Shown here one piece after another: positions 46,299 to 58,334 of a stretch of DNA of 64,000 nt. The position numbers were made by a program, and so were the translations under genes. How positions within the stretch are numbered: position 1 is the stretch's first letter; each line of letters starts with the position of its first letter. The notes under the pieces are model-generated. The model saw nothing but the letters and a program-made list of their open reading frames with translations, was not told where the DNA came from and searched no databases. The stretch is from the NCBI GenBank assembly GCA_015178975.1, contig WHVD01000017.1, forward strand, positions 1 to 64,000. Direction: 5' to 3'. The stretch is from Hysterangium stoloniferum. Lineage: Eukaryota > Basidiomycota > Agaricomycetes > Hysterangiales > Hysterangiaceae.

Positions 46299-46324
46299 GG
46301 CCTCGACTATTACAGTTCGAGGCC
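46299..46324. other. 8-bp palindrome in the Gypsy-7 leader
   Basis: GGCCTCGA and TCGAGGCC flank a 10-base loop, about 170 bp before the gag ATG. Possible RNA stem in the leader. Confidence 0.5.
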
Positions 46325-46492
46325 AGAAGTGCTCAGTAGTTCAGATACTGCAACTTATGTAGTAGCTGACATGTTACCCTGATCACCACTCATAAGACAC
46401 GCAAGAACCAAACGCCGAAATCTTCACTGACCCCGAGTAGTTCAAAACCTCATCAAAGACCTGCAAGTCTGGAACCACCCCGTAACATCACC

Positions 46493-49400
46493 ATGAGGAA
46501 GTCTTCGTTGACTTTTCAAAAACCAGCTCCTCCTGGAAGTTCCATTGAACCAGTAGCTGGACCATCAACGGATGCCCCTCCAAGTCCACGAGAAGAACAT
46601 CCGTCAACTGAGCAGTTGAACATCCCCGGAGCTAATGTTGAAACTACCCGTGCTCCTGAACCCGTTCTCTCGTTCCTGCCTAAACAGGTCATCCCTAAGC
46701 AATTCTTTAGGGGTCATATGATTTACGCCCAGCCCATCGACTTACAATGGGATGCGTACTATGCCGACTGAATTTCTACGGATCAGGTTACTCCCTTTGT
46801 GAAGGAGTACAATACAGACTACCCCCTCTTACCGGTGACTGTAGCAGTCTGGTTAGGTCATTATCAGGCTATTTTATCGGCACAGGATCTATTCTTACGA
46901 CCTGGAGCCCTTGAGGATTTGACTTGCTCGATTCCCAAATGGTCGAGTGAAGTTACTTCTGTTATGGAAGGAGGGAGGATGGTTCTTAAACAAGAAGTGT
47001 TCTCTTCATTCCTCGAAGTGCTCCGCACGCACGATGACACGTTACAAATCCTTCACATCCTACTCGGTGGGGATCACATCGTCCCCAAAGTCGACTACCA
47101 GTATATATACATTCGGATGCTGGAGGAGTCTCTTAATGGGATTACTCAGAATTCTTCATTTGCGTATTTTATCTTAAGGGGTCAGTTAAGGTGAAATCAG
47201 AGAAGACTCGATAAGATGGTTTTGGAGGTGCTTTACCCTTATGGTGATTCCATCCAGGTACCCGATTCGCCCATCTCCACAACCAGTTCGTTTGTTTGTA
47301 CCCTGAATGGATCTCCTGACACTCGTTTCCTTCATTCGCTCAATCGTCCCATTATTTTGCAAGACTTCCTGTCAGACATGAGGATGCAAGTTGCGGAACA
47401 TCTTCAGGAAAAAGGAATGGAAATATGCATCCCCCTCTGTCAACCTCAACCTCGTCAACCTTTGAATACGGTCGAAATCGAGAGAGGGATCGCGACGGAA
47501 CCTAGCCCTACCCCCCATCAGGAAATTCACCGCTCTCATGTCACGTTCGAACGAATCCCTGGTAATATGAACATAGGTGATGAACCAACTACGACTAGGA
47601 ATCGATCAGTCGCCAACAGGGGTCGACCGTCTTTCTCCACTGTATTCACCGAGGGTATAGCTGGTCAGGTTGCTGGTCGAGGATCGCTGAATCCAGTCGA
47701 TCCTCGCCATTCCCTGCCAATCTCCTCCAATCCCTTTCTGCCATCAGGAGGACGTCCTAGTAATTCATCTGGGAGTTCTAGTACCTCAAGCTATGGAGGG
47801 AATTCGGGACGTGGGGGGCGTCATGGTAGAGTACCTAACTCTCCCTTTCAAACTCCGATGCAGCCTCGAGCCAGCGCGCCTATCGATGACTTACCTAAGG
47901 ATAAAAGGATCGCTCTTAACACCAATGACATCAAGATCAAATGGTCAGACCTTCCCGAATACGATGGGACTCAATCCAAGGCGTTGGATTACATCATGGA
48001 TATTATGAGCCTCTCGGAGATCTCTGACTCCATGAGTACATTGTTGGGAGTCGCTCTGCCAAGACGACTCACTGGCGGTGCTAAGATCTGGTGGAGCACC
48101 CTAGACCGTGAACATCACACTGAATTTAGTCGATCTCACGGATCGTTTCTTTGGGGCATCGTGGAAGGATTACTTGGAACTCGTTGGCGTGAATCCTTGG
48201 CTCTAGAATGGGAAGCCATGAAATTTCGACAGGCCGGTCACAATCATGAGACACCCATTCATTACATTCAGCGAAGGGTCAAGCTCTATCGATTCTTGTA
48301 CGGGTTCCACCAAAACCGGAAGGACGAAATGCACAGACTTATCCTGACACTGCCCACGGAATTGCTTTATCTTCTACAGGGACAACCTATCGACGACATC
48401 ATGAGCCTACAGACTTACGTGAACAATTTACAAGAGGCTCTGATTAACGCTTGGGTTCAAACACATCGAGAACGTTATCGGTTTCAGAAACCCAGAGTCA
48501 TGATCGCCGAGCAAGACGAGTCAAATCCCTGGCATGAGGAGGAGCACTCTGGAAAAATCGACCCCACTAATCGAGGCCACGTCCTCCTCGGCGAACTCAA
48601 GGATAAAACCGTCCCTAGGAGATCGAACGCTAAGCAGGGTAAGAAACACGGCAAATTCTTTTTCGAACGAAGTGACAAAAAAAGCATCGCCAAACCTCCG
48701 AAGGAGTGTTGGATTTGTGGGAGCTTAGAGCATTTCAAGATCGACTGCCCCCATGTGGGCAGGATGTCGCACTATGTCTCTATTAACAAGTGCTCCACGC
48801 AGAACCCAATGGAGGAGGCGGAGGATCAAAGGGCTTATGAAACGGTTTATGGATTAAGTGTACAGGGACAAGTACATAACATTGATGAGGAATCAATTTT
48901 CATTTCTGTCTACCTTCCTCAGCCAGAGGACAACATCGTTTCAGACGTGAAAGCATCCTCGAATGAGAACGAGACATCACAAGTTTATGTTTCTATATCA
49001 GACCATGATTTTCTCGAGAAAGGAGACTGGCTAGACGCTCATCGTCAGAACCGTGAAGGTCTGACTGAGACGAGAGTTTTATCGCGACCTGAACCTCCCA
49101 CCATTGAGGAAATCGTCGATGAGGACACATTTGCGAACCGATCTAAGGAAATAAGTCAGACCTACGTTATAGAAGACCTCTCTGAGTCAGAGGGATCGGA
49201 GGAGGAGAGCTTCCCCTTCGACCCAGGGCAATTACCCGACTTAATTCCTTGCGATGAGTCAGACTCTGAAGCGGACGACTCTATTTCGAACGCCACTCCC
49301 AAGGTACCTAACGGTAGATGTATCAGGAGGAACGTCAAACTGGCTGCAAGAAAAGAAAGCAAAAGACCTAGAGTTCAATACCCCCGATCCAGTCGACTTA

Positions 49401-52400
49401 TGAAAGAGGATTCGACTATTATCTATTGCAGAAGGGACCCTCCGGGTGGATATTCCAGTATTGGGATTTCAGCATTACACATCTACGGATGCGTAGGGAA
49501 TTCAGAAGCCTCAAATCCTATTAAAATCAGGCTGGACGCCGGAGCTGACCTCTCCTTAATCTCGGAGGATTTCTATAAGGAACTAGAGGACCGCCCTAAA
49601 CTCAAGCAAGGACTCAAGCTGCACCTCGTACAACTTAACGGTATTGCCAAAGTATTAGGATACGTCAATGTCCCCATTTATCTTGAGGATGACACCGGTA
49701 TACTCCTTAAATTTACTGCCGAGACGTACGTTGTCCGAGGTATGACCGTCCCAATCCTTCTTGGAGAAGACTTTCACATGAACTATGAGATTGGGACACT
49801 GCGAGACCAACCGCTGGGTTCCAGATTGATTTTGCCTGGGAGAGCAGGATCTATTCCAGCCAGTTCTTCCAAGGAGCCGCAGCCTTTAACCTTTTCGATT
49901 AGCAAGATCCCCTTTGAGGAATTAGCCAATGACTCGTCTGAATTGACTTCCAAACCAGACAAAGGAGTGCGTACTGAAAGAGTCGCACGGGCCTTACAAG
50001 ATTGTACTATAGAACCGGAATCAGCTCAATTAGTACCAATCTTCGTAGGAGATTTTATTGGTGACCAATGGATAGTCGAGGGAGTTGTCTTGCAGAATGA
50101 CGATGGGAGTATACTAGCTGCTCCCACCACTGCCATCTCTAGGGAACGTGCCGCGATACCTCTCGCTAATCCCTCTCTGACGCCAAGAATCATCAGACAA
50201 GGGGAAACCGTTGGATTAATTCACAATGCGAACAAATGGGCCCAGACTCCTAGATCTTCGACTGAGAAAGCATCGATGCAGTCAACGGCAACCAAGATCG
50301 CCCATCTCGCCGAGAGTCTATCAAAAATAGAAGAGGAGCGTGTCCTTAATCCTCAATCCTCCGGACTTCCCCCAGAATGGGAACTCGCAGACGATTTCGA
50401 CCCGGCAGGTCCTAAAATGTCAGAGGTTGCCACCACGGAAACGTTTTGTGTGGAAGATCTGCATAAGCTGGTTAACTTAGGACCTGACATCCCTACCGAT
50501 GTCTCCTCCCGCTTGGAGTCAGTATTAACTAAGAATGTCCTAGCCTTCGGAGTAGACGGGCGACTGGGACAAGTGGATGTCAAGGTCAATGTCCCATTGA
50601 AAGAGGGCTTGCAACCTATTTCAATGTCAATGTTCCCAACCTCCCCAGCTAATAGGAAAGTCATTGATGAACAAATGGATACTTGGTTCCAACAGGGAGT
50701 AATTGAACTGTCCAAGAGTCCTTGGGGGGTGCCAGCCTTTGTCGTCTATCGCAATGGGAAACCACGAGTAGTGATCGACTATAGAAAGTTGAACAGTCTA
50801 ACAGTTCCCGACGAATTCCCACTGCCACGCCAGTCGGAAATCATGCAAGCGCTTTTGGGCTCCAACATCTTATCTTCCTTCGATGCACTAGCTGGTTTTA
50901 CCCAACTTGAAATGTTAGAGGAAGACAAGCCGAAGACCGCCTTCAGATCCCATCGAGGACTGTGGCAATTCAGGAGAATGCCCTTTGGACTTCGTAACGG
51001 ACCTTCTATATTCCAAAGGGTTATGCAAACCGTACTTGCACCTTACTTATGGATATTCTGCCTGGTTTATATTGACGACATTCTGATCTTTTCTAAGACA
51101 TGGGACGATCATCTAGAACATTTAGATCAGGTTTTACAAGCCATAATTGCTGCGGGAATCACTCTCTCACCCAAAAAGTGCTATGTGGGGTATAATTCGA
51201 TTCTACTACTAGGACATAAGGTGTCTAGACTCAGCTTTTCGACCCATCAAGAAAAGGTCGCCGCTATATTAGAATTGGCGACGCCCTCTAAGATAGCAGA
51301 TCTTCAACGTTTTCTAGGAATGGTTCTGTACTTCTCCGCGTACATACCATTTTACTCCTGGACGGTCGCTCCACTTTTCAACCTCTTGAAGAAAGGAGTT
51401 TGTTGGAATTGGGATTCTGAACATGCCCGAGCTTTTGAGGACATCAAGGTTGCATTGAGCTCAGCTCCAGTACTCGGACACCCCGCGAGCGGTATGCCTT
51501 ATCGGTTATACACAGACGCTTCGGACTTTGCGCTAGGATGTTGTCTCCAACAAATACAGAAAATGATGCTTAAAGACCTTAAGGATACGAAAATTTATGC
51601 CCAAGCACGAGTAGCCTTCGATCAATCACGAGATGTGCCCATCTTTGTTACTCGTTATAAAACCAAGGAGCCGGAATTCACCTGGACGGATTCCTGGGCC
51701 GCAGATTTTGACAACACCAGTGTCACGGTCAAATGTGTTATCGCCTATTGGAGCCGTACGCTCAAGAAAGCAGAATGTAACTATTCAGCCACAGAGTGAG
51801 AAGCGTTAGCCGCTAAAGAAGGATTAGTCCATTTCCAGCCCTTTATTGAAGGCGAACATATCCTTCTGATCACTGACCATGCAGCGTTACAATGGGCCAG
51901 ATCTTATGAGAATACTAATCGTCGACTGGCTGCATGGGGGGCGGTATATGCTGCATACCCCGGTCTGGAAATCCTACATAGAGCAGGACGAATACATAGC
52001 AATGTTGACCCACTGTCCAGACTTCCTCGAGTACCGGACTATGTTAGCCCAGTGAGAGACGACCTTTTACCGATCGTAGCGGATTCTTATAACCGGAATG
52101 ACAATGAGACGTTATGGGAGAACAAACCAGCGGAAAAAGCCGTCTTTCTCACTCATCACGAGTTAGTCGAACCAGTCGGAACCATGGAAGAGGTCCCAAA
52201 CGAAATGGGACTTGCACAATCTCCCCAGAAACGATGAAACTGATGAAGCAAATTTTACTCTCTCGAATCCACAATTGCTTATAGAGATCGACGAAAATTA
52301 CGCTAAGGAACTTCGCGTTGGATACCAGAAGGATCCCGCCTTCAGAAATCATTATGCCACCGATCCCATTTCTCCAAACATGGTAACTACTCCTTCGCAT

Positions 52401-53795
52401 TATTTCATCGGCAAAAATAAGTTATTGTTCTTTCGAGATTCGGACTGGAAAAGTCGAATCTGCATTCCTAACAGCATGACGACAACCATACTCAAGCTGA
52501 TACATGATAATCCTTTCGAAGGAGCTCATGCAGGCGGCCACAGGCTCTTTAATCTGATGAAAGACCATTTCTTCTGGCTGAGGATGTTGCATGACTGCAT
52601 GGCGTACGCTCGCAGCTGCGACATATGCCAGAAAACTAAAATTGATCATTCCGCTCGACAAGGAGCTCTTCGACCCATGGATGTACCCCTAAGGCCGTTT
52701 GAGGTTGTCTCGATAGACCTGATTACCGGATTGCCTCCTTCTACAGAGGGTGGTTATTCCGCCATCTTCGTCGCCGTGGATAAACTCACGCATTTCTTAA
52801 TCTGTGAACCCACCACTTCAGATCTATCCGCAGAAGGATTCGCGTGAATCTTCGTGAATAAAGTAGCCGCTCCTTTTGGCCTGCCTTCAAGGATAATCTG
52901 TGATCGAGACAAGAGATGGACCTGTAGGTTCTGGAGAGAAGTCTGCAAAGTATACGGAAGTGCCCTTGCAGTATCCTCGTCCCACCATCCTCAGACCGAC
53001 GGTCAAACGGAGAATGCTAATGCTATTGTGGAGCAAATGCCCAGAGCGTACTGCGCCTCTTCGAAGGAGGAATGGTCTAAATGGACTCAAGTAGTGGCTC
53101 ATACCTACAATTCGATGGTTCAAAGCTCAACAAGGTATGCACCGGCCTTTTTGCTGATAGGCTACTTACCAAGAGGAATGTCTAGCTGTCTGGGAGGGGA
53201 TGACCCTGTGGTTCCCAGAGAATTATCGGATAGCCCTGTAGCTGACCAATGGATCTTAGAATTGGAAAATCACCGACAAGCGGCGCGGGATTTGATTGCG
53301 CAAGCACAAGAAACCCAAGCTCGCAGTTACAACAAGAGACGGAGATTAGTGGAAGATATCTCAGAGGGAGATTATGTTCTGATTAATCCCCATTCTCTCG
53401 AGCTCGTCGAAGCCAAGGGACCCGGAAGAAAACTTATACAAAGACAGATAGGGCCGTTTGAGGTCTTGGAAAAGATCAATCCTCAAGTCTTCCGACTCCG
53501 CATTCCCTCATAATATCAATTACATCCAGTGATTAATCGAGACCATCTTAAAAAGTACCACCTCTCCCCTAAGGAATTCAGATCCAGGGAGCTACTCGAG
53601 AACCCTCGAGAACTCAATCGTAATGACGAGGAGTATGAAGTAGAAGCTATAGTAGGGCACAAAAAGCATTGAAATCGACTCCTTTTCCAGGTTCGATGGA
53701 AAGGATATGGACCGGAGGAGGACACTTGGTTAAACGGCAATGACCTTTGTAACGCTCCCGCTCTTCTTAGAGCTTACAAGACTATTTATTGAATT
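46493..53795 (+). pseudogene. Gypsy-7 Gag-Pol, nearly intact
   Basis: Frame 2 runs from ATG 46493 with TGA at 46769, 47192 and 51797; the part 47216-51799 is open for 1,527 codons. Numbered from 47216: zinc knuckle CWICGSLEHFKIDC at about 498-511, protease RLDAGADLSLIS (Asp 774; DAG replaces DSG/DTG), RT YIDD at 1285-1288, RNase H YTDASDFALG near 1434. A frameshift near 52235 leads to frame 3: integrase finger (HAGGH, CDIC), then Asp 52717, Asp 52902 and Glu 53010 (DD35E intact). Stops TGA 52845 and TAA 53511 follow. A chromodomain, LLFQVRWKGYGPEEDTW, lies at about 53625-53790 with TGA 53670. Family relatives have Arg or Gln at most of these stops. Confidence 0.92.
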
Positions 53796-53852
53796 TAATG
53801 ATCATTTCACATCCTTACAACGACAACACTGTTTATCTACTTCTAGCTCTAC

Positions 53853-53862
53853 CCCCCCCCAC
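53853..53862 (+). repeat. C10 homopolymer after pol
   Basis: Short poly-C run between pol and the downstream ORF. Longer runs, C15 (55594-55608) and C10 (55705-55714), lie in the second extra ORF region. Confidence 0.9.
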
Positions 53863-53914
53863 TTTCTTCCCCCTCGGCCTTTCACTTCAATAACCGAGTG
53901 GAGCTTGAAATTAA

Positions 53915-53921
53915 TATAAAA
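53915..53921 (+). promoter_or_regulatory. TATA box before the first extra ORF
   Basis: TATAAAA lies 75 bp ahead of the ATG at 53996 with a pyrimidine-rich leader between them, suggesting independent transcription of the accessory ORF. Confidence 0.5.
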
Positions 53922-53995
53922 TACGTAAATTCGCTAAAGAAAATTTTATTCCCCCTATCTCTTTCCTCCACATCAACCTCTCTAATCAGTACACT

Positions 53996-54988
53996 ATGTC
54001 GCAGGAGCAACAACCCAAACCCAAGTTCCCCAACTTCAAAAGAATACCGCGACCTCAACCTATTAATACCTCTACCACGCCGTCGAGCACTGAACAAGTC
54101 GAGCACTCCACGAGTAATTCTGGAATGCCTTTGCCAATACCCTCCGCTGTGCAGGGCGACATCGCGGGAACGTCCACCAACTTGGGGAACGGAACCGCCT
54201 TTACTTCATACGCTCCTCTTCCCAGACCCCGATTTCCCAATTTTAAAAGAATACCTCGACCTCAAACTACAGTTCCTTCTGCCCCATCACCTCGAACAGA
54301 AACTGTCGAGCGCGTGGAGGAGACCTCATCATCCACGAATCCTACGTGGACGGACTCCGTTTCAAAAGCTGCACCACGGTCCTCTAATACTTGGGGGGCT
54401 CCCTCAGGAACATGGAGCGAAACCCCACCACCTTCTCGTAGTATTTTCCCTTCTACCAAAGAGGAGATCAAAAAGAAACAGCAGTCTGAGGCTTTCTCTG
54501 CGCAGGTTCAGGAGGAATTGAAAACACTTAAATGGAAGAGGAGAGAGGAGTACTTGGAAGGACAGCGGAGGATGGGGGCTAGGGATAATGTCCCTTCAAG
54601 GCGGACATGGCAGGAATGGAAAAGAATGGAAGGGCACGATAATCCTTCAATCATCGCTCCCCCTTCGGGTCATAAATGGACGGATTTCACTGAAACGGAT
54701 TGCAGTGACGGGGGCACGCCATGTGTTCGGAGTGTAGGACAAAAAAGTAGGAAAGGAAAAGATGGGGTCACCTTCTATGATTGGGACAAAGTACGAAGGA
54801 TCAAATTACAAAGCATTGCATTGCGACGTGGAGATGGAGTTGCACTACCTCCCAGACCCCCTTCACAACGTGGACCTCAGGAACGGACCTACCGGATGGG
54901 GCCCGGTGATCTTTCATCTGACTCGGAGGACGACCAATCTCGCTACCCCACCTACGACAGCAAGTACCTCAGTGCTGACTGCCATTGA
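53996..54988 (+). CDS. Gypsy-7 accessory ORF 1, unknown 330-aa protein
   Basis: Single open frame from ATG to TGA, starting MSQEQQPKPKFPNFKRIPRP. Not recognised. The 12-residue motif (K/R)FPNFKRIPRPQ occurs twice (residues about 10-21 and 78-89). A basic, probably helical segment follows (EEIKKKQQSEAFSAQVQEEL then KWKRREEYLEGQRR, about 158-200), and the C-terminus is acidic (SSDSEDD). No signal peptide or membrane segment, so an envelope role is unlikely. Position after pol and its own TATA point to an element-encoded accessory protein. It could be longer if downstream frames are joined by splicing. Confidence 0.6.
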   Translation: MSQEQQPKPKFPNFKRIPRPQPINTSTTPSSTEQVEHSTSNSGMPLPIPSAVQGDIAGTSTNLGNGTAFTSYAPLPRPRFPNFKRIPRPQTTVPSAPSPRTETVERVEETSSSTNPTWTDSVSKAAPRSSNTWGAPSGTWSETPPPSRSIFPSTKEEIKKKQQSEAFSAQVQEELKTLKWKRREEYLEGQRRMGARDNVPSRRTWQEWKRMEGHDNPSIIAPPSGHKWTDFTETDCSDGGTPCVRSVGQKSRKGKDGVTFYDWDKVRRIKLQSIALRRGDGVALPPRPPSQRGPQERTYRMGPGDLSSDSEDDQSRYPTYDSKYLSADCH

Positions 54989-55059
54989 GGTTTCCTACTC
55001 CCTGACAACATTCACTTCTTCACGAGTGATCCTAACCAACGACAAAAGCTACCAACTTC

Positions 55060-55768
55060 CATCAGAGTTTGGAGAGGGTATCGTCCAGCAGACTCTGCGA
55101 CCCCATCCAGTTCCTCTCATCTCCCTCCACCTCCGCCGGTCTCTTCCGTACCCACATTACAGCGCTTTACACCCTTTTCGGAGTTACCGGGAAGTCTTGT
55201 ACCATCCTCCGAGCTGCCTTCTCTTCCCCCTATACCACTACCCCTCCCCTTCGCAGGACATTCTCTTATATCACCGTCCTCATCCATACCCAAGCCTCCT
55301 CCAGCACTGCAGCCAATCTCACCCCCCTCCACACATTACCTGACCCTCTCATCGCCTCCCACTCTACTCCGATGCCTTTGTTCCCTGCGGTGTCTAACAT
55401 TCCCCTCACTTCCTTGACAATGTGGAGTCCACCGCCTGCCTCTCCCTACTCCCCTTGCATTTCTCTGGGAAGCCCCATCCAGCATCCTAACGATACATTA
55501 ATGGATATTGATCACCCTATCCCGGAAGTTCTCGCAACGCCTATGGAGGAAGTCCTTGAAGTGCCTCTCTCAGCCACAGACGTCTCCAAGGAACCCCCCC
55601 CCCCCCCCGGCAATGGAAGCCTTCAAGGAGCCTCCCCCCTTAAGCGAAAAAGCAAAAGGGAAACGAAGAACCGATACTCAGGCTGACGAGCCCCTTGTCA
55701 TGGACCCCCCCCCCGGCCCACCCCATTCGCAGCCCCCCGCTGCAGCCGTCCTCTCCCCTCCACTCTGA
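55060..55768 (+). pseudogene. Gypsy-7 accessory region 2, Pro/Ser-rich
   Basis: Overlapping open frames with extreme Pro/Ser content, for example SSSSHLPPPPPVSSVPTLQR and LPSLPPIPLPLPFAGHSLI. Two poly-C runs change the open frame, so replication slippage has probably broken one long Pro-rich ORF. It may continue ORF 1. No domain recognised. Confidence 0.4.
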
Positions 55769-55867
55769 GGATACGGCTGGCCCCTCCCGTCCCTTCCAGT
55801 CAAGTTGGATGCACATGTCCATTAATTACCCCTCCGACATCTTCACTGTGGGATGCACATTAACGTG

Positions 55868-56486
55868 ACTGGGACCAACCCTGCGGCACCCCCTTCTTAA
55901 AGGGCATATCCAGGGGTATAGCGGGTCTCTCACGTTGTCGGACCGCATGAGTGCATTTTATTTATGCATCAACGACCCGAAGGAACAGCTGCGTTTAGCG
56001 GAGGATATCAAACGGGTGGAACTCTCCATGTTTCGGTCCTTACTTGTCAACTCTTCTTGTGTTCTTCCTGACCACACACCAACCCACTCTGCAGTTGACC
56101 TCGTTGACTTGTTGGAGCAACTGTTGCCGGATTCGGACACCTCGAGAGGAATCCCCCCTGGGGGAGACATGAGCTCCACACCGCTCATCACTCCTACCCC
56201 GCCATCACTACACCCTCGACCCCCTCTCATTGCCCGTATTACTGACACTTCCGCTGATCGTGTTCGCACCATAATTCGAACGCGCCAGAAGGCCTATGGT
56301 CATTGGGTCTCGTCGATCCAAAAACTGGATGGGTTGACATCTGCCAATGACGCTTCGAGGCGGGAGGACATTGCTCTTTCCTTTCATGCCAAGCGTCTCA
56401 CCTGGGGCAACGCTATCCTACACCTTGGGGGTTCATCGCAGGACACATGGGGAGGAGTTCCAAGCGTCCTTCGACATCTTCTTTGA
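55868..56486 (+). CDS. Gypsy-7 accessory ORF 3, unknown
   Basis: Open frame to TGA at 56484-56486; the best ATG is 55947 or 55935 onward (LSDRMSAFYLCINDPKEQLR). It has al helical-looking N-part (RLAEDIKRVELSMFRSLLVN), a Pro-rich middle and a basic C-part (RVRTIIRTRQKAYGHWVSSI). No known family recognised. It may be a separate gene or the C-terminus of a disrupted larger accessory protein. Confidence 0.45.
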
Positions 56487-56957
56487 CATAGCTCTTTGAC
56501 CTGGGGGGCACTGTGAGAGGTATGGCGAAATACATTCAGGAAATATAGTCGGATGAGCTCTTACTATATTTCCTTTATTATTTCTATTTTCTCTCTTTTA
56601 TTATATATATACGAACTGTACCAGTCGAAACTCAATCCTCATCACAACTTGCATGGACCACATCCACGCTATTCTATTATTCGACTCTCTAGTACTCTAC
56701 TTTACTCTCGAGCAGTCGTTCAGAATCGCACTTGACAGTCGATTCTACTTATTCATTTAGCTCTCTACCTTATTCTAGATAGCTACTTCCTTCTACCGTA
56801 TTGAACTAAGTAGTCAATACGTGTTCATTCCGTATTAGACTTCAACAGTCAATACATCTTAGTGTCGTACCTAAACGGTCGATATTCTTCGTATATAGAA
56901 CGGTTAGAACTTCCACTACTCTTCACACTGGATAGTATTGGATATCCATGGATATTC
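56487..56957 (+). other. Gypsy-7 3' end
   Basis: AT-rich, many repeated CGA(C/T)T...CAGTCGA-like motifs (for example TCGAAACTC, TCGACTCTC, CAGTCGATTC). It ends with the inverted copy of the left-end sequence (56885-56931). Probably LTR-derived; the boundary near 56957 is judged from where LTR B resumes. Confidence 0.5.
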
Positions 56958-57188
56958 TAACTCACTTCCTTTGTTCCACATTTGGTAACTGACTGGTTGA
57001 CAGATGTTCATTCATTTGTTTATTGTTCTTGCTCTTATTCCCTGATCTGTCCCCATCTTTGTTCCTTATGTATCTTACTTGTTATTATATCCTTAGTTTG
57101 GAAACAGTTCCAATTTATTATACTCCTAGATATGTAGTACAATTATTGGAACATCTATATAGTCTTCCATAGTCATGTACTTACCCTT
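56958..57188 (+). repeat. LTR B, middle portion
   Basis: TTTGTTCCACATTTGGTAAC parallels 45330-45350 in LTR A, showing this is the same LTR superfamily resumed after Gypsy-7. It is interrupted by a solo LTR at CCCTT. Confidence 0.65.
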
Positions 57189-57960
57189 TGTTAGGATACA
57201 CACACAGGGCGGGTTTCCGGAGAAACCTGCGGGATATCCGGTAGGACTTGGCTTCAGCTTATAGGCTGCGCCCTCACTAGATCATGTTGTCCAATTTCAA
57301 ACAGGTGGACGGGGATCCTGGGAAGTCCAGGCGGGGTTCGTGGGTTGTAGGTCGTAAGTCGGGGGTCGTGGGTCGTAAGTCGGAGGTCGTGGGTCGAATC
57401 AAGCAAGGTTTTAGAGCGGAAAATGTTATTAGATTACTGGGGGGAATCTAAGCTAATTTTCTGACTGGATTGTATGTACAACATCTGCCAGTTTATATAT
57501 ACCATGGAGTGAATGACATACCAAATCCAGTAATGACGAAACAAAACTAACAAAACATAAAACGGGAATAGTAAACACCAAATTGGTGTTAGGAACAGAA
57601 CAGAACAGAGCGGAGTCCAAATTGTGACAAAGCATAACCCATAACGGGAAACGGAGCAGGAGTGGAGTCCTAAATCATGACAGGTCATTTGACTAAAACG
57701 GGAACAGGGCTCGATTAGAGCGGTGATGGGATTCTGAGCGGGATCCGGTGACTGATGTGTGGGACAAAGACGGACATAGACAGAGACGGAGTCCGGGGGA
57801 AGTCTGGTGACTGATATGTGTCGTAATGAGGTCGAACGTAACAAGTCTTGACGTAATGGAGTCCAGGTGGGAAATCCTATAAACAGACAATTGGTGCTTG
57901 TAGCGTGTGGGGGTGTACGGGTTAGTGCCCGGAGTCCAGTGGGATTGTCCGGTCGTAACA
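57189..57960 (-). repeat. solo LTR, Gypsy-1 family (772 bp)
   Basis: TGTTAGGATAC...GGTCGTAACA with perfect duplications CCCTT (57184-57188 and 57961-57965). Shorter than the others mainly because it lacks much of the GTCGTAGG-type repeat stretch. Confidence 0.95.
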
Positions 57961-57965
57961 CCCTT

Positions 57966-58137
57966 TAGTTTTAATCTCAAATTAGTTTGTATCTCAACTT
58001 GGTGTCTTATCCCTTCCATCTTTCTGTACACTTGATATCCAGAACTCTCTGAACTCCATACATCTGGAGCCCCCAGGAACTCCAGGTATCTGTAAAGACT
58101 CTGGATATATCTGCCCTGGGAACTCTATGGACATGTT
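57966..58137 (+). repeat. LTR B, further portion
   Basis: Continues LTR B (CCATCTTTCTGTACACTTGA parallels 45515-45535 in LTR A) up to ATGTT, the target of the next LTR. Confidence 0.6.
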
Positions 58138-58334
58138 TGTTAAGGGTGCGTACACGGAGGGTTTCTGGAGAAACCTGCGGGAAGTCCAGTAGGACTTGGC
58201 TTCAGCTTATAGGCTGCACCCTCGTGAGATCGTGTTGTCCAATTTCAAATGGGCAGACAGGAATCCTGGGCAGTCCAGGCAGAGTTCATGGGTCAAGGGG
58301 TTGTAGGTCGGGAGGTTGTGGGTCAAGAGGTTGG

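Larger units (their letters stand above)
46130..56957 (+). mobile_element. Gypsy-7, 10.8-kb Ty3 chromovirus with extra ORFs
   Basis: GC-richer and with far fewer lesions than its surroundings. Gag-pol occupies 46493-53795, with extra ORFs at 53996-56486. No direct-repeat LTR pair was found. Instead, the outer ends share a ~45-bp inverted similarity (46146-46192 versus 56885-56931 reversed). Left flank TATAG has no clear partner on the right. Confidence 0.85.

Noticed and set aside
53996-54988. Extra ORF as an envelope gene
   Set aside because: No signal peptide, membrane segment or cysteine pattern; it is charged and Pro/Ser-rich.
46130-56957. Gypsy-7 as a Ginger-type DNA transposon because of its inverted ends
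   Set aside because: It encodes Gag, protease, RT and RNase H; the inverted similarity is short and its flanks give no target-site duplication.
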